Source of the DNA: Amycolatopsis thermophila
Lineage (GTDB): Bacteria > Actinomycetota > Actinomycetes > Mycobacteriales > Pseudonocardiaceae
Assembly (NCBI RefSeq): GCF_030814215.1
Contig: NZ_JAUSUT010000001.1
Location: forward strand, 5,022,001-5,086,000
Reading direction: 5' to 3'
DNA: 64,000 nucleotides
A program made the translations under genes and the position numbers. Under the pieces are notes generated by a model, which saw only the letters and a list, made by a program, of their open reading frames with translations, was not told the DNA's origin and searched no databases. Below, piece by piece: positions 42,340 through 51,562 of the stretch. The stretch's first letter is position 1. The number at the start of each line of letters is the position of its first letter.

Positions 42340-43319
42340 GGAACCTCCTGGTAGACGACGCGGTGGCAGAGCGCGGGGATGTCGCCCGAGGCCAGCTCCG
42401 GCAGCACCGACGGCAGGTCCTCGAACGCGCACTCGCCGGTGATCAGTGTGTCGAAAACCGGGTCGGCGAGCAGGTCCAGCGCGAGCGCGAGCCGGTCGGC
42501 GAACGCCCGCCGCGACCGCCGGGCGGGGGAGACCATCCCGACCTGGCTGCTGCGCACCACCAGTCGCCGGGAGTGGAAGAACTCGCCGAGCGGCACGCTC
42601 ACGCGCCGGTCGCCGTACCAGCTCAGCTCCACGACCTCGCCCTCCGCGGCGAGCAGCTCCAGCGCCAGCGTCAGCCCGGAGTCCGTGCCGCTCGTGTGGA
42701 CCACCAGGTCACAGCCGGGCGTGGCGTCCTCGGGCCGCGCGAACTCCACGCCCAGGGCCGCCGCCACCGCCGCGCGCGACGGGTCGACGTCGACCAGTTG
42801 CACCCGCACCGCCGGGAAGCGGGCCAGCAGCGCCGCGACCGCGCAGCCGACCATGCCGCCGCCGACCACCGCGATCCGGTCGCCGATCAGCGGCGCGGCG
42901 TCCCACAATGCGTTCACCGCGGTCTCGACCGTGCCGGCGAGGATCGCCCGCCCCGCGGGCACCGCCTCCGGCACGACGGTCACCGCGCCGGCCGGCACGA
43001 CGAACCGCGTCTGGTGCGGGAACAGCGTGAACACCGTGCGGCCCAGCAGTTCGGGCGGCCCCTGCTCCACCACGCCGACGTTGAGGTAGCCGTACTTCAC
43101 CGGCGCCGGGAAGTCGCCCTCCTGGAAGGGCGCCCGCATCAGCTCGTGCTGGCTCTCCGGCACGCCACCGCGGAAGACGAGCGTCTCGGTGCCCCGGCTC
43201 ACGCCCGAGAACAGGGTCCTGACCTCGACTTCGCCCGGTCCCGGCGGCGCCAGGTCGACCGGCCGGATCTCACCCACCCCCGGCGAACTGAACCAGAACG
43301 CCTGTGCGGCACGTGTCAT
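42327..43319 (-). CDS. Zinc-less MDR-family dehydrogenase
   Basis: A 330-residue medium-chain dehydrogenase/reductase. The first domain has [17 protein letters not shown], where alcohol dehydrogenases carry a zinc-binding Cys; it is Ser here and no structural-zinc Cys cluster is present. The NAD(P) domain shows [19 protein letters not shown]. It is likely a zinc-independent oxidoreductase (quinone/threonine dehydrogenase-like name only). It leads the minus-strand operon MDR-PTPS-GT4-MT-flippase and starts 33 bp from the divergent CDP-alcohol phosphotransferase gene. Confidence 0.82.
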   Translation of the reverse strand: MTRAAQAFWFSSPGVGEIRPVDLAPPGPGEVEVRTLFSGVSRGTETLVFRGGVPESQHELMRAPFQEGDFPAPVKYGYLNVGVVEQGPPELLGRTVFTLFPHQTRFVVPAGAVTVVPEAVPAGRAILAGTVETAVNALWDAAPLIGDRIAVVGGGMVGCAVAALLARFPAVRVQLVDVDPSRAAVAAALGVEFARPEDATPGCDLVVHTSGTDSGLTLALELLAAEGEVVELSWYGDRRVSVPLGEFFHSRRLVVRSSQVGMVSPARRSRRAFADRLALALDLLADPVFDTLITGECAFEDLPSVLPELASGDIPALCHRVVYQEVPCSA

Positions 43320-43352
43320 GGGCGAGACCTCCGGCGAAGGGACGCGGTCACG

Positions 43353-44045
43353 ATGATCGTCCGGACCCAGCGTGGCACGATTCCGGCCCGCCAGGAACAG
43401 GCACTGGCCGCCGGTGCCCTGCTGGTGCAGCTGACCGCCCTCGACCTGACCCTCGGCCTGGGCACGGCGGGCTGGCTCGCCGGTGCGGGGTACGGCGCCG
43501 GCCTGTGGGCGCTGCTCGCCGCCGCGCTGCGCCGGGCCGGCAGGTCCGCCCTGACCCCCGCGGACCGCGTCACCCTGGCCCGCGCGACGGTCGCCGGCGG
43601 TGTCGTGGCGCTGGTGGCCGGCGGGAGCACCGGCCCGGTGCTCGTCGCGTTCGCCGCGGTGGCGCTCGCCCTCGACGCGGTGGACGGCCGCATCGCCCGG
43701 CGCACGGGGACGGTGTCGCCGCTCGGCGCGCGCTTCGACATGGAGGTCGACGCGTTCCTCATACTCGTGCTCAGCATCGCGGCCGCGGCGTCGCTGGGGC
43801 CGTGGGTGCTGGTGATCGGCGCGATGCGGTACGCGTTCGTGGTGGCCGGGTGGGTGGCGCCGTGGCTGCGGGGCGCGTTGCCGCCGGACCTTCCGCGCAA
43901 GGCGGTCGCGGCGGCGCAGGGGATCGCGCTGGTCGTCGTGGTGGCGGACGTGCTGCCGTCGTCGTGGGTCGTGGCCGCGGGCGCGCTCGCGGCGCTGGTG
44001 TGGTCGTTCGGCCGTGATGTGGGGTGGCTGTGGCGCACCCGGTGA
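43353..44045 (+). CDS. CDP-alcohol phosphatidyltransferase
   Basis: A 230-residue membrane enzyme with the full family signature DAVDGRIARRTG...GARFDMEVD (D-x2-DG-x2-AR-x8-G-x3-D-x3-D) and about six helices. The family joins a CDP-activated lipid or alcohol to a hydroxyl or phosphate acceptor, as in phosphatidylinositol or phosphatidylglycerol synthesis. The short gap to the divergent MDR gene leaves little room for a promoter. It overlaps the next gene by 22 bp. With the flippase-like and LtaS-like genes it points to a lipid-linked product. Confidence 0.88.
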   Translation: MIVRTQRGTIPARQEQALAAGALLVQLTALDLTLGLGTAGWLAGAGYGAGLWALLAAALRRAGRSALTPADRVTLARATVAGGVVALVAGGSTGPVLVAFAAVALALDAVDGRIARRTGTVSPLGARFDMEVDAFLILVLSIAAAASLGPWVLVIGAMRYAFVVAGWVAPWLRGALPPDLPRKAVAAAQGIALVVVVADVLPSSWVVAAGALAALVWSFGRDVGWLWRTR

Positions 44046-45598
44046 CCCTCCGGCGAGCGGCCGACGTGCTCGCGTGCCTGCTGGTGGTGGGCGCGCTCGT
44101 CGTGCCGGACGACTTCGCGGACGTCGGGGTGACGGCCTTCGTGCGGATTCCGGTGGAGGCGCTGATCGGCGTCGCGCTGGCGCTGGCCCTGCCCCCGCGG
44201 CCGCGCCGGGTCGGGGCGCTGCTCGCCGGCGCGGTCGTCGGGGTGCTCACCCTGGTCAAGATCGCCGACATCGGGTTCTCCCGGGTCTTCGACCGCCCGT
44301 TCAGCCCGGTGTTCGACTGGGGTTTCGCCGGGCCGGCGCTCAGCCTGCTCCACGGTGCCGCGCGCGCCGCGGTGGTGGCCGGGGTCGCGCTCGCCGCCGT
44401 CGCGGTGGTCGTGCTGATGACCCTGGCGGCGTCCCGGCTGGCCCGGGTCGCCGCGGACCACCGCACGACCGCGGCGCGGATCGTCGCCGTCCTCGCGGTC
44501 GGCTGGATCGCGGCCGCGCTGACCGGGGCACCGCTGGCCTCGCGGACGACCGCCGCGCTGGCCTACCGGGAGGTGCGGTCGGTGGCCGCCGACCTGGCCG
44601 ACCAGCGGGAGTTCACGGCCGAGACGTCCGCCGACCGGTTCCGGGACACCCCGCCCGACCGGCTGCTGACCGCGTTGCGCGGCAAGGACTTCCTGCTCAC
44701 CTTCGTGGAGAGTTACGGCCGCGTGGCGCTCGGCGACCCCGGCGTGGCGGCGCTGCTCGACGACGGGACCCGCCGGCTGCGGTCCGCCGGGTTCACCGCG
44801 CGCAGCGCCTTCCTGACCTCGTCGACGAGCGGCGGCGGCAGCTGGCTCGCACACTCCACAATGGAATCCGGTCTGTGGGTGGACAACCAGCAGCGGTACC
44901 GCGCCTTCACCGGCAGCGACCGGCTGACGCTGTCCGGCGCGTTCGGCCGCGCGGGCTGGCGCACGGTCGACGTGCAGCCGGAGAACGGGGCGGACTGGCC
45001 CGAGGGCGCGGTTTACCGGTTCCAGCGGCTCTACGACGGGCGCAACCTCGGCTACCGCGGCCCGAACTTCTCCTACGCCGCGGTGCCCGACCAGTTCACG
45101 CTCGGCGCCTTCCACCGCGCCGAGATGACGCCGGGCCACGCGCCGGTGATGGCGGAGATCGACCTCGTGTCCAGCCACTGGCCGTGGGCGCCGTTGCCGC
45201 GCCTGGTGGATTGGGATTCCCTCGGCGACGGCACGGTTTTCGCGCCGATGCCCGCGCAGGGTTCGCTGGTGGACCAGGTGTGGTCGGCGCCCGCGCGCGT
45301 CCGGGCGGCCTACGACGACTCGATCGAGTACTCCTTGTCGGCGCTCATCTCCTACGTGCAGACCCACGGCGACGACGATCTCGTGCTCGTGTTCCTCGGC
45401 GACCACCAGCCGAACACGTCCGTCACCGGCGAGGGCGCGGACCGCGACGTGCCGGTGACGCTGGTGGCCCGCGATCCGGCGGTGCTGGACCGGATCACCG
45501 GCTGGGGCTGGCAGGAGGGACTGCGGCCGGGGCCGGACGCGCCGGTGTGGCCGATGAGCGCGTTCCGCGACCGGTTCCTGACCGCCTTCGGCCCTTGA
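44024..45598 (+). CDS. Membrane sulfatase/LtaS-like phosphotransferase
   Basis: A 524-residue protein: about four N-terminal helices (residues ~10-175), then an extracytoplasmic alkaline-phosphatase-superfamily domain. It keeps a nucleophile-like Thr/Ser in LTSSTSGGGSWLAH and a metal pair in VFLGDHQPN. LtaS and phosphoethanolamine-transferase relatives move polar phospho-head groups outside the membrane; sulfatases hydrolyse sulfate esters. The GTG at 44024 lies in the end of the CDP-alcohol transferase gene, so the two are coupled. Substrate unknown. Confidence 0.82.
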   Translation: MAVAHPVTLRRAADVLACLLVVGALVVPDDFADVGVTAFVRIPVEALIGVALALALPPRPRRVGALLAGAVVGVLTLVKIADIGFSRVFDRPFSPVFDWGFAGPALSLLHGAARAAVVAGVALAAVAVVVLMTLAASRLARVAADHRTTAARIVAVLAVGWIAAALTGAPLASRTTAALAYREVRSVAADLADQREFTAETSADRFRDTPPDRLLTALRGKDFLLTFVESYGRVALGDPGVAALLDDGTRRLRSAGFTARSAFLTSSTSGGGSWLAHSTMESGLWVDNQQRYRAFTGSDRLTLSGAFGRAGWRTVDVQPENGADWPEGAVYRFQRLYDGRNLGYRGPNFSYAAVPDQFTLGAFHRAEMTPGHAPVMAEIDLVSSHWPWAPLPRLVDWDSLGDGTVFAPMPAQGSLVDQVWSAPARVRAAYDDSIEYSLSALISYVQTHGDDDLVLVFLGDHQPNTSVTGEGADRDVPVTLVARDPAVLDRITGWGWQEGLRPGPDAPVWPMSAFRDRFLTAFGP

Positions 45599-45602
45599 CC
45601 GC

Positions 45603-45635
45603 ACTGCGGGGCGCGCAGTTGCCTGGAATAGTTCC
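45603..45635 (+). promoter_or_regulatory. Inverted repeats in the catalase leader
   Basis: A 6-bp repeat ACTGCG-gggcg-CGCAGT (45603-45619) follows the sulfatase-like stop. A second small repeat, GGAA-tag-TTCC (45625-45635), lies 36 bp before the catalase ATG. The first may be a terminator; the second could be a PerR/Fur-type site, but the match is short. Confidence 0.3.
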
Positions 45636-45670
45636 GGTCACGGCCGCGCACGGCAGAGGAGGTTTCCGTT

Positions 45671-47194
45671 ATGAGCGAGCCGAACCAGTTGTTCACCACC
45701 ACCGACGCGGGAATTCCCGTCGAAAGCGACGAGCACTCGTTGACGGCGGGCCCGGCGGGCCCGATCCTGCTCCAGGACGCGTATCTGATCGAGCAGATGG
45801 CGCAGTTCAACCGGGAACGGATCCCGGAGCGGCAGCCGCACGCCAAGGGCAGCGGCGCGTTCGGACGGTTCGAGGTGACCGCCGACGTCAGCCGCTACAC
45901 GAAGGCGGCACTGTTCCAGCCCGGCGCGAAAACCGAACTCGTGGCGCGGTTTTCCACCGTGGCGGGGGAGCGGGGCAGTCCGGACACGTGGCGCGATCCG
46001 CGGGGTTTCGCGCTGAAGTTCTACACCAGCGAAGGCAACTACGACATGGTCGGCAACAACACGCCGGTCTTCTTCGTCAAGGACCCGATGAAGTTCCAGC
46101 ACTTCATCCGGTCGCAGAAACGCCGAGCCGACAACAACCTGCGCGACCACGACATGCAATGGGACTTCTGGACGCTGTCGCCGGAATCGGCGCACCAGGT
46201 GACCTGGCTGATGGGTGACCGCGGCATCCCGCGCACGTGGCGCCACATGAACGGCTACACCTCGCACACCTACATGTGGGTCAACGCCGAGGGCCGCCAG
46301 TCGTGGGTGAAGTACCACTTCAAGACCGACCAGGGCATCGAGTTCTTCACCCAGCACGAGGCCGACCAGATGGCCGCCGCGGACACCGACTACCACACGC
46401 GGGACCTGTTCGAGCACATCGCGGCGGGCGATTTCCCCAGCTGGACGCTGTACGTGCAGATCATGCCGTACGAGGACGCGCCCGGATACCGCTTCAACCC
46501 GTTCGACCTGACCAAGGTGTGGCCGCACGGCGACTACCCGCTGATCGAGGTCGGCCGGATGACCCTGGACCGCAACCCGACCGACAACCACGCCGAGATC
46601 GAGCAGGCGGCGTTCCAGCCGAACAACCTGGTGCCCGGCATCGGGCCGAGCCCGGACCGCATGCTGCTGGCACGGCTGTTCTCCTACGCCGACGCCCACC
46701 GCTACCGCATCGGCGCGAACTACCAGCAGCTGCCGGTGAACGCGCCGGTCGTGCCGGTGCACAGCTACTCCAAGGACGGCGCGATGGCCTACCGCAAGGT
46801 CACCGACCCGGTGTACGCGCCGAACTCCAAGGGCGGCCCGGCGGCGGACACCGCGCGTTACGGCAGCCCGCCGACCTGGGAGACCGACGGGCGGATCGTG
46901 CGGTCGGCCTACGTCGACCACGCCGAAGACGACGACTGGGGCCAGCCGGGCACGCTGGTGCGCGAGGTGCTCGACGACGCGGCCCGGGACCGGTTGGTGG
47001 ACAACGTGGTCGGGCACCTGCTCAACGGTGTGTCCGAACCGGTGCTCCGGCGCGCCTTCGAGTACTGGCACAACATCGACAAGACCCTCGGGGACCGCAT
47101 CGAGGACGGGGTGCGCGCCAAGCAGGACGAAAAGGACCCGAAGGCCGCCGACCAGGGCAACCCCGCGCGTCGCAGCATGCAGGCCAAGGCCTGA
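45671..47194 (+). CDS. katA: Monofunctional heme catalase
   Basis: A 507-residue small-subunit catalase. It has the catalytic His in [13 protein letters not shown], the Asn in [18 protein letters not shown], and the proximal heme ligand Tyr in [14 protein letters not shown]. It breaks hydrogen peroxide into water and oxygen in the cytoplasm. The ATG follows GAGGAGG. It is monocistronic and convergent with the Ddn-family gene after 13 bp. Confidence 0.93.
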   Translation: MSEPNQLFTTTDAGIPVESDEHSLTAGPAGPILLQDAYLIEQMAQFNRERIPERQPHAKGSGAFGRFEVTADVSRYTKAALFQPGAKTELVARFSTVAGERGSPDTWRDPRGFALKFYTSEGNYDMVGNNTPVFFVKDPMKFQHFIRSQKRRADNNLRDHDMQWDFWTLSPESAHQVTWLMGDRGIPRTWRHMNGYTSHTYMWVNAEGRQSWVKYHFKTDQGIEFFTQHEADQMAAADTDYHTRDLFEHIAAGDFPSWTLYVQIMPYEDAPGYRFNPFDLTKVWPHGDYPLIEVGRMTLDRNPTDNHAEIEQAAFQPNNLVPGIGPSPDRMLLARLFSYADAHRYRIGANYQQLPVNAPVVPVHSYSKDGAMAYRKVTDPVYAPNSKGGPAADTARYGSPPTWETDGRIVRSAYVDHAEDDDWGQPGTLVREVLDDAARDRLVDNVVGHLLNGVSEPVLRRAFEYWHNIDKTLGDRIEDGVRAKQDEKDPKAADQGNPARRSMQAKA

Positions 47195-47207
47195 TGCCCG
47201 TGCGCGC

Positions 47208-47654
47208 TCAGTGCGGTTCGGGTGCGGGCTCCAGGAGCAGGACCGGGATGATCCGCTCGGTCCGTTCCTGGTAGTCCGCGTAGTTCGGGAACGCCTCGAC
47301 GGCGCGCCGCCACCACACCTCGCGCTCCTCGCCGGCCGCCTCCCGCGCGATCATGTCGAACACCTGCTCGCCGTCGCGCACTTCGACGCGCGGGTCGGCG
47401 ATCGCGTTGTGGTACCAGAGCGGGTGCTTCGGCGCCCCGCCCAGCGACGCGACCGCCGCGTAGACGCCGTCGTGCTCGACGCGCATCAGCGGGGACTTCC
47501 GCAGCTTCCCCGACTTCCGCCCCACCGTCGTCAGCACGATCACCGACATCCCCTGCGTCGAGACGCCCCGGGTGCCGCCCGAGCGCTCGATCTGCTCGAC
47601 CTGCTTGCGGGAGAACTCCAGCGTGCCGGGCTCGTACTCGCCTGCGAGGGGCAT
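47208..47654 (-). CDS. Ddn/F420-dependent nitroreductase-family protein
   Basis: A 148-residue split-beta-barrel protein of the deazaflavin-dependent nitroreductase family: VIVLTTVGRKSGKLRKSPLM, HDGVYAAVASLGGAPKHPLWYHN and DYQERTERIIPVLLLEP. These small actinobacterial enzymes bind F420 and reduce quinones, nitro compounds or enones. It overlaps nothing and ends 13 bp from the convergent catalase stop. No F420 biosynthetic gene is present in the window. Confidence 0.9.
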   Translation of the reverse strand: MPLAGEYEPGTLEFSRKQVEQIERSGGTRGVSTQGMSVIVLTTVGRKSGKLRKSPLMRVEHDGVYAAVASLGGAPKHPLWYHNAIADPRVEVRDGEQVFDMIAREAAGEEREVWWRRAVEAFPNYADYQERTERIIPVLLLEPAPEPH

Positions 47655-47700
47655 CCGCGGTCCTTTCGTCGAAGATCGGCCTTCAACACCGGCAACGCGA

Positions 47701-48627
47701 TCACGACCGGAGTGATTCCCGGATCGCCGGTTCGGAGAGGTGGCCGGTGAGGAAACCGGTGAGCCAGTGCTGCGCCGGGGTGCGGGCGTGGCTGTGCCGC
47801 GTGTAGACCGACACCTGCGCGGGCTCGATGTGCATCGGCAGCTCCAGCAGCCGCACCGGGTGGTCGGCCGCGAAGACGTCCGCCACCAGGCGCGGCACCA
47901 TCGCGACCAGGTCGCTGTCCTGCACCAGGTACGGCAGCGTGGAGAAGCGCGTCACCTCCAGCACCACCCGGTCCAGCAGCCCGCGCGCTTCGAGCGCCCG
48001 CCGCGGCCCCTCGTGCCCGGTCGGGCCGAACACCGCGATGTGCCGTTCCGCGGTCAGCTCGGGCACGGACACCCGCGGGCCGCGCAGCCGCGGATGCGCG
48101 GCCGCCACCATGCCGACGTACCCCTCCGAGAACAACGGGATGCGCGCCACCCGCTGCGAACTGATCAGCGGCGAGGCCACGAACGCATCGATCTCGCCGC
48201 GGCCCAGCTGGTCGACCGCGCTCGCGACGTCCAGCGGCCGCACCGTCAGCGTCACCCCGGGCGCCTGCGCCGGCAGCGCCGCCATCAGGCGCGGCAGCAG
48301 GGACAGCTCACCCAGGTCCGACAGGCACAGCGTGAACCGGGCCTGCGCGGTAGACGGGTCGAACGACCGGGCGCCGCTGACGGCCGACTCGATGTCGGCC
48401 AGCGCGGAGTGCCACGGCGGGTACAGGGCCTGCGCGGTCGTCGTCGGCGCCAGCCCGCCGCCGGTGCGGCGGAACAGCTCGTCGGAGAACCGGCGGCGCA
48501 GCTTCTGCAGGCTGTAGCTCACCGTCGGCTGGGTGACGTGCAGCGACTCCGCGGTGGCCGTGACGCTGCGGGTCTCGTAGAGGAGCACGAACGTGCGCAC
48601 CAGGTTGAGGTCGAAGTCGCGCATCAT
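47701..48627 (-). CDS. LysR-family regulator of the benzoylformate locus
   Basis: A 308-residue LysR regulator (DFDLNLVRTFVLLYETRSVT, VTQPTVSYSLQKLRRRF) with the usual effector domain. The doubled ATG at 48622-48627 leaves the start open by one codon. It is divergent from the benzoylformate decarboxylase gene across 98 bp, so it probably activates that gene and the aromatic-acid transporter in response to mandelate or benzoylformate. Confidence 0.88.
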   Translation of the reverse strand: MMRDFDLNLVRTFVLLYETRSVTATAESLHVTQPTVSYSLQKLRRRFSDELFRRTGGGLAPTTTAQALYPPWHSALADIESAVSGARSFDPSTAQARFTLCLSDLGELSLLPRLMAALPAQAPGVTLTVRPLDVASAVDQLGRGEIDAFVASPLISSQRVARIPLFSEGYVGMVAAAHPRLRGPRVSVPELTAERHIAVFGPTGHEGPRRALEARGLLDRVVLEVTRFSTLPYLVQDSDLVAMVPRLVADVFAADHPVRLLELPMHIEPAQVSVYTRHSHARTPAQHWLTGFLTGHLSEPAIRESLRS

Positions 48628-48725
48628 CGATCCTGTCTATGCGGGCGAGTGGCAACATTGATTGGAGCATGCGCGGGCGATCTGTCACGCTCGGGGCGAC
48701 CCCACCGCCGAGGAGGACCCCGCGC

Positions 48726-50294
48726 ATGCCGACCGTCCGGAAGATCGCCCACGAGTTCCTGGAACGCCGTGGCCTCACCACGATCTTCGGCAACCCGGGG
48801 TCCAACGAGCTGCCGTTCCTGGCCGGCCTGCCCGCGACCTTCCGGTACGTGCTCGGCCTGCACGAGGGCGTCGTGGTCGGCATGGCCGACGGTTACGCGC
48901 AGGCCACCGGCCGTCCGGTGCTGGTCAACCTGCACGCGGCCGCCGGGTCGGGCAACGCGATGGGTGCCCTCACCAACGCCGTTTACTCCCGCTCGCCGCT
49001 GGTGCTGACCGCGGGGCAGCAGGTGCGCTCGGCGATCGGCCTGGAGGCGATGCTCGCCAACGTCGACGCCACGCAGCTGATGCGCCCGTTGGTGGGCTGG
49101 TCGGGTGAGCCCAGTTGCGCCGCCGACGTGCCGCGCTCGCTGGCGCAGGCGGTGTTCGAGGCCGAACTCCAGCGCCGCCCCACCTACCTGTCGGTGCCTT
49201 ACGACGACTGGTCCGCCGAGGTCGGCGACAACCCGGTCCTCACCCGCACCGTGCACCGTGGTCTGTCACCCGGGGACGGCCAACTCGACGACCTCGCCGA
49301 ACGCGTCCGGGCCGCGGGCAACCCGGTACTGGTGCTCGGCGGGGACCTCGACGCGCTCGGCCTGTTCGACCGCGCAGTCACCGTCGCCGAGCACCTCGCC
49401 CTGCCGGTCTGGATCGCGCCGTCGCCGCACCGTCTGGCGTTCCCCAACCGCCACCCGCTCTTCCGCGGCGTCCTGCCCGCCGGGATCGGCCAGGTGTCCG
49501 CGGCATTGGCCGGGCACGACCTCATCGTCGTGCTGGGCGCGCCGGTGTTCCGCTACCACCAGCACGTGCCCGGGCCGTTCCTGCCCGAGGGGGCCGCACT
49601 GGTCCAGGTCACCGACGACCCCGGCGAGGCGGCCCGCGCGCCGGTGGGGGAGTCGCTGGTCGCCGACCCGGGTGCGGTCCTCGACGGACTCCTCGCCCGC
49701 CTGCCCGCGCGTGCGGGCGGGGACACGGTGTTCGCGCCGAACCCGGAACCCGCCACGGGGGAGCGGGCGCTGCACCCGGAGCAGGTGTTCGCCGCGCTGC
49801 GCGAGACCCAGCCCGCCGACACCGCCTACGTCGTCGAGTCGACGTCGACGAACTCCGCGTGGTGGCGCCAGATGGACCTGCGCCGGCCCGGCTCGTACTT
49901 CTGGCCCGCCGCGGGCGGGCTCGGGTTCGGGATGCCCGCCGCGGTCGGGGTCGCGATGGGCCTGCCGGACCGCCCGGTCGTCGGCGTGATCGGGGACGGT
50001 TCGGCGAACTACGGCATCACCGCGCTGTGGACCGCGGCGCAGTACCGGGTGCCGGTGACGTTCGTGATCCTGCGCAACGGCACCTACGGCGCACTGCGCT
50101 GGTTCGCCGGCCTGCTCGGCACGACCGGCGTGCCGGGCACCGAGATCCCGGGTCTGGACTTCACCGCGATCGCCGCCGGGTACGGGGTTCCCGCGACCAC
50201 CGTGTCCGGTGTGGACGATCTGCGCGCCCAGCTCAAGACCGCACCGGCCGGACCCCGCCTGATCCAGGTCGACACCGAGCTCACCACGCCCTGA
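48726..50294 (+). CDS. mdlC: Benzoylformate decarboxylase
   Basis: A 522-residue thiamine diphosphate decarboxylase closely matching MdlC. Its motif positions equal those of the Pseudomonas enzyme: Ser26 (FGNPGSNELP), Glu47 (LHEGVVVG) and His70 (VNLHAAAGSGNAMG), with the second catalytic His in GAPVFRYHQ. The ThDP/Mg site is GDGSANYG...RNGTYG. It converts benzoylformate to benzaldehyde and CO2 in mandelate breakdown. GAGGAGG precedes the ATG. No mandelate dehydrogenase, racemase or benzaldehyde dehydrogenase is beside it, so the pathway is split. Confidence 0.92.
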   Translation: MPTVRKIAHEFLERRGLTTIFGNPGSNELPFLAGLPATFRYVLGLHEGVVVGMADGYAQATGRPVLVNLHAAAGSGNAMGALTNAVYSRSPLVLTAGQQVRSAIGLEAMLANVDATQLMRPLVGWSGEPSCAADVPRSLAQAVFEAELQRRPTYLSVPYDDWSAEVGDNPVLTRTVHRGLSPGDGQLDDLAERVRAAGNPVLVLGGDLDALGLFDRAVTVAEHLALPVWIAPSPHRLAFPNRHPLFRGVLPAGIGQVSAALAGHDLIVVLGAPVFRYHQHVPGPFLPEGAALVQVTDDPGEAARAPVGESLVADPGAVLDGLLARLPARAGGDTVFAPNPEPATGERALHPEQVFAALRETQPADTAYVVESTSTNSAWWRQMDLRRPGSYFWPAAGGLGFGMPAAVGVAMGLPDRPVVGVIGDGSANYGITALWTAAQYRVPVTFVILRNGTYGALRWFAGLLGTTGVPGTEIPGLDFTAIAAGYGVPATTVSGVDDLRAQLKTAPAGPRLIQVDTELTTP

Positions 50295-50320
50295 GTCCCC
50301 ACACCGGAAGGAGAACGGCA

Positions 50321-51562
50321 ATGACGACGTCTCCCGCCCGCTCGGCCTGGACGGCGGTGCTGTGCTGGCTGACCGTCCTGCTCGAGGGCTACGACCTGGT
50401 CGCGCTCGGCGCGACCATCCCGACGCTGCTCAAGACCGGGCACCTCGGGTTCACCGCGGCCGGCGCGACCGCCGTGGCCACCGTGTCGCTGGTCGGCGTC
50501 GCGGTCGGCGCGGCCGCGCTCGGGCCGCTCACCGACCGGTTCGGCCGCCGGGTCATGCTCATCGGCTCGGTGCTGCTGTTCTCGGTGTTCACGCTGGTAC
50601 TGCCGCTCGCGCCGAACGTGGCGACGTTCGGCGTGTTCCGGTTCGTGGCCGGGATGGGGCTGGGCGCCTGCATGCCGGTGGCGTTGACCGTCATGTCGGA
50701 GAACCTGCCCGCGCGGCGCCGGGCCAGTGCGAGCACGTTCACCATGACCGGCTACCACGTCGGCGCGGTGCTGACCTCGCTGCTGGCGCTGGCCGCGGTG
50801 GAGAACTGGCACGTGCTGTTCTACGGCGGCGGCATCGCCGGTCTCGTCGTGGTGCCGATCATGTGGTGGCGCCTGCCCGAGTCGGCCGCCTACCTGGAGG
50901 CGAAGCAGCGGCCGGACGCGGAGAAGTTCAGCCTGCGCGACCTGCTCGGCCCGAAGTTCCGGCGCGTCAGCGTCGCGGTGTGGACCGGGTCGTTCATGGG
51001 CCTGCTGCTGGTGTACGGGCTGAACACGTGGCTGCCGCAGCTGATGCGCACCGCCGGCTACCCGCTGTCGACGTCGATCACGCTGCTGCTGGTGCTCAAC
51101 ATCGGCGCGGTGATCGGGCTGGTGCTCGCCGGGGTGATCGCCGACCGCTTCGGCATCCGGCCGATCGCGCGGATCTGGTTCGGCGCCGGTGCCGTGCTGC
51201 TCGCGCTGCTGAGCCTGAAGATCGGCAACAGCGTGGTGCTCAACGGTCTGGTGCTGCTGACCGGTGTCTTCGTGTTCTCCGCGCAGGTGCTGATCTACGG
51301 GTACGTGGCGCACGCGTTCCCGGCGCAGGCCCGCGGCACGGCGCTCGGCGTGACCTCCGCGGTCGGCCGGCTGGGCTCGATCGTGGGCCCGTTCGTGACC
51401 GGAGCGCTCGTCACGGCCGGGGTGGCCTACCCGTGGGGCTTCTACTTCTTCGCGATCGTCGCGGCACTGGGCCTGGGCGCGATCCTGCTGCTGGGCTCGC
51501 CGCGCCGCGAGGCGGCGGCCGCGGGGCTGGCTTCACCCGGCCAGGAACGGCTCCAGCACTGA
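50321..51562 (+). CDS. Aromatic acid:H+ symporter (AAHS-type MFS)
   Basis: A 413-residue, 12-helix MFS carrier with LLEGYDLVALGATIPTLL, the helix 2-3 motif DRFGRRVMLIG, GMGLGACMPVALTVMSE and DRFGIRPIARIW. The EGYDL start and the PVALTVMSE segment are typical of aromatic acid:proton symporters (BenK/PcaK-like). It follows mdlC by 26 bp with GGAAGGAG, in one operon, and probably imports benzoylformate, mandelate or a similar acid. Its end overlaps the convergent hydrolase by 30 bp. Confidence 0.9.
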   Translation: MTTSPARSAWTAVLCWLTVLLEGYDLVALGATIPTLLKTGHLGFTAAGATAVATVSLVGVAVGAAALGPLTDRFGRRVMLIGSVLLFSVFTLVLPLAPNVATFGVFRFVAGMGLGACMPVALTVMSENLPARRRASASTFTMTGYHVGAVLTSLLALAAVENWHVLFYGGGIAGLVVVPIMWWRLPESAAYLEAKQRPDAEKFSLRDLLGPKFRRVSVAVWTGSFMGLLLVYGLNTWLPQLMRTAGYPLSTSITLLLVLNIGAVIGLVLAGVIADRFGIRPIARIWFGAGAVLLALLSLKIGNSVVLNGLVLLTGVFVFSAQVLIYGYVAHAFPAQARGTALGVTSAVGRLGSIVGPFVTGALVTAGVAYPWGFYFFAIVAALGLGAILLLGSPRREAAAAGLASPGQERLQH

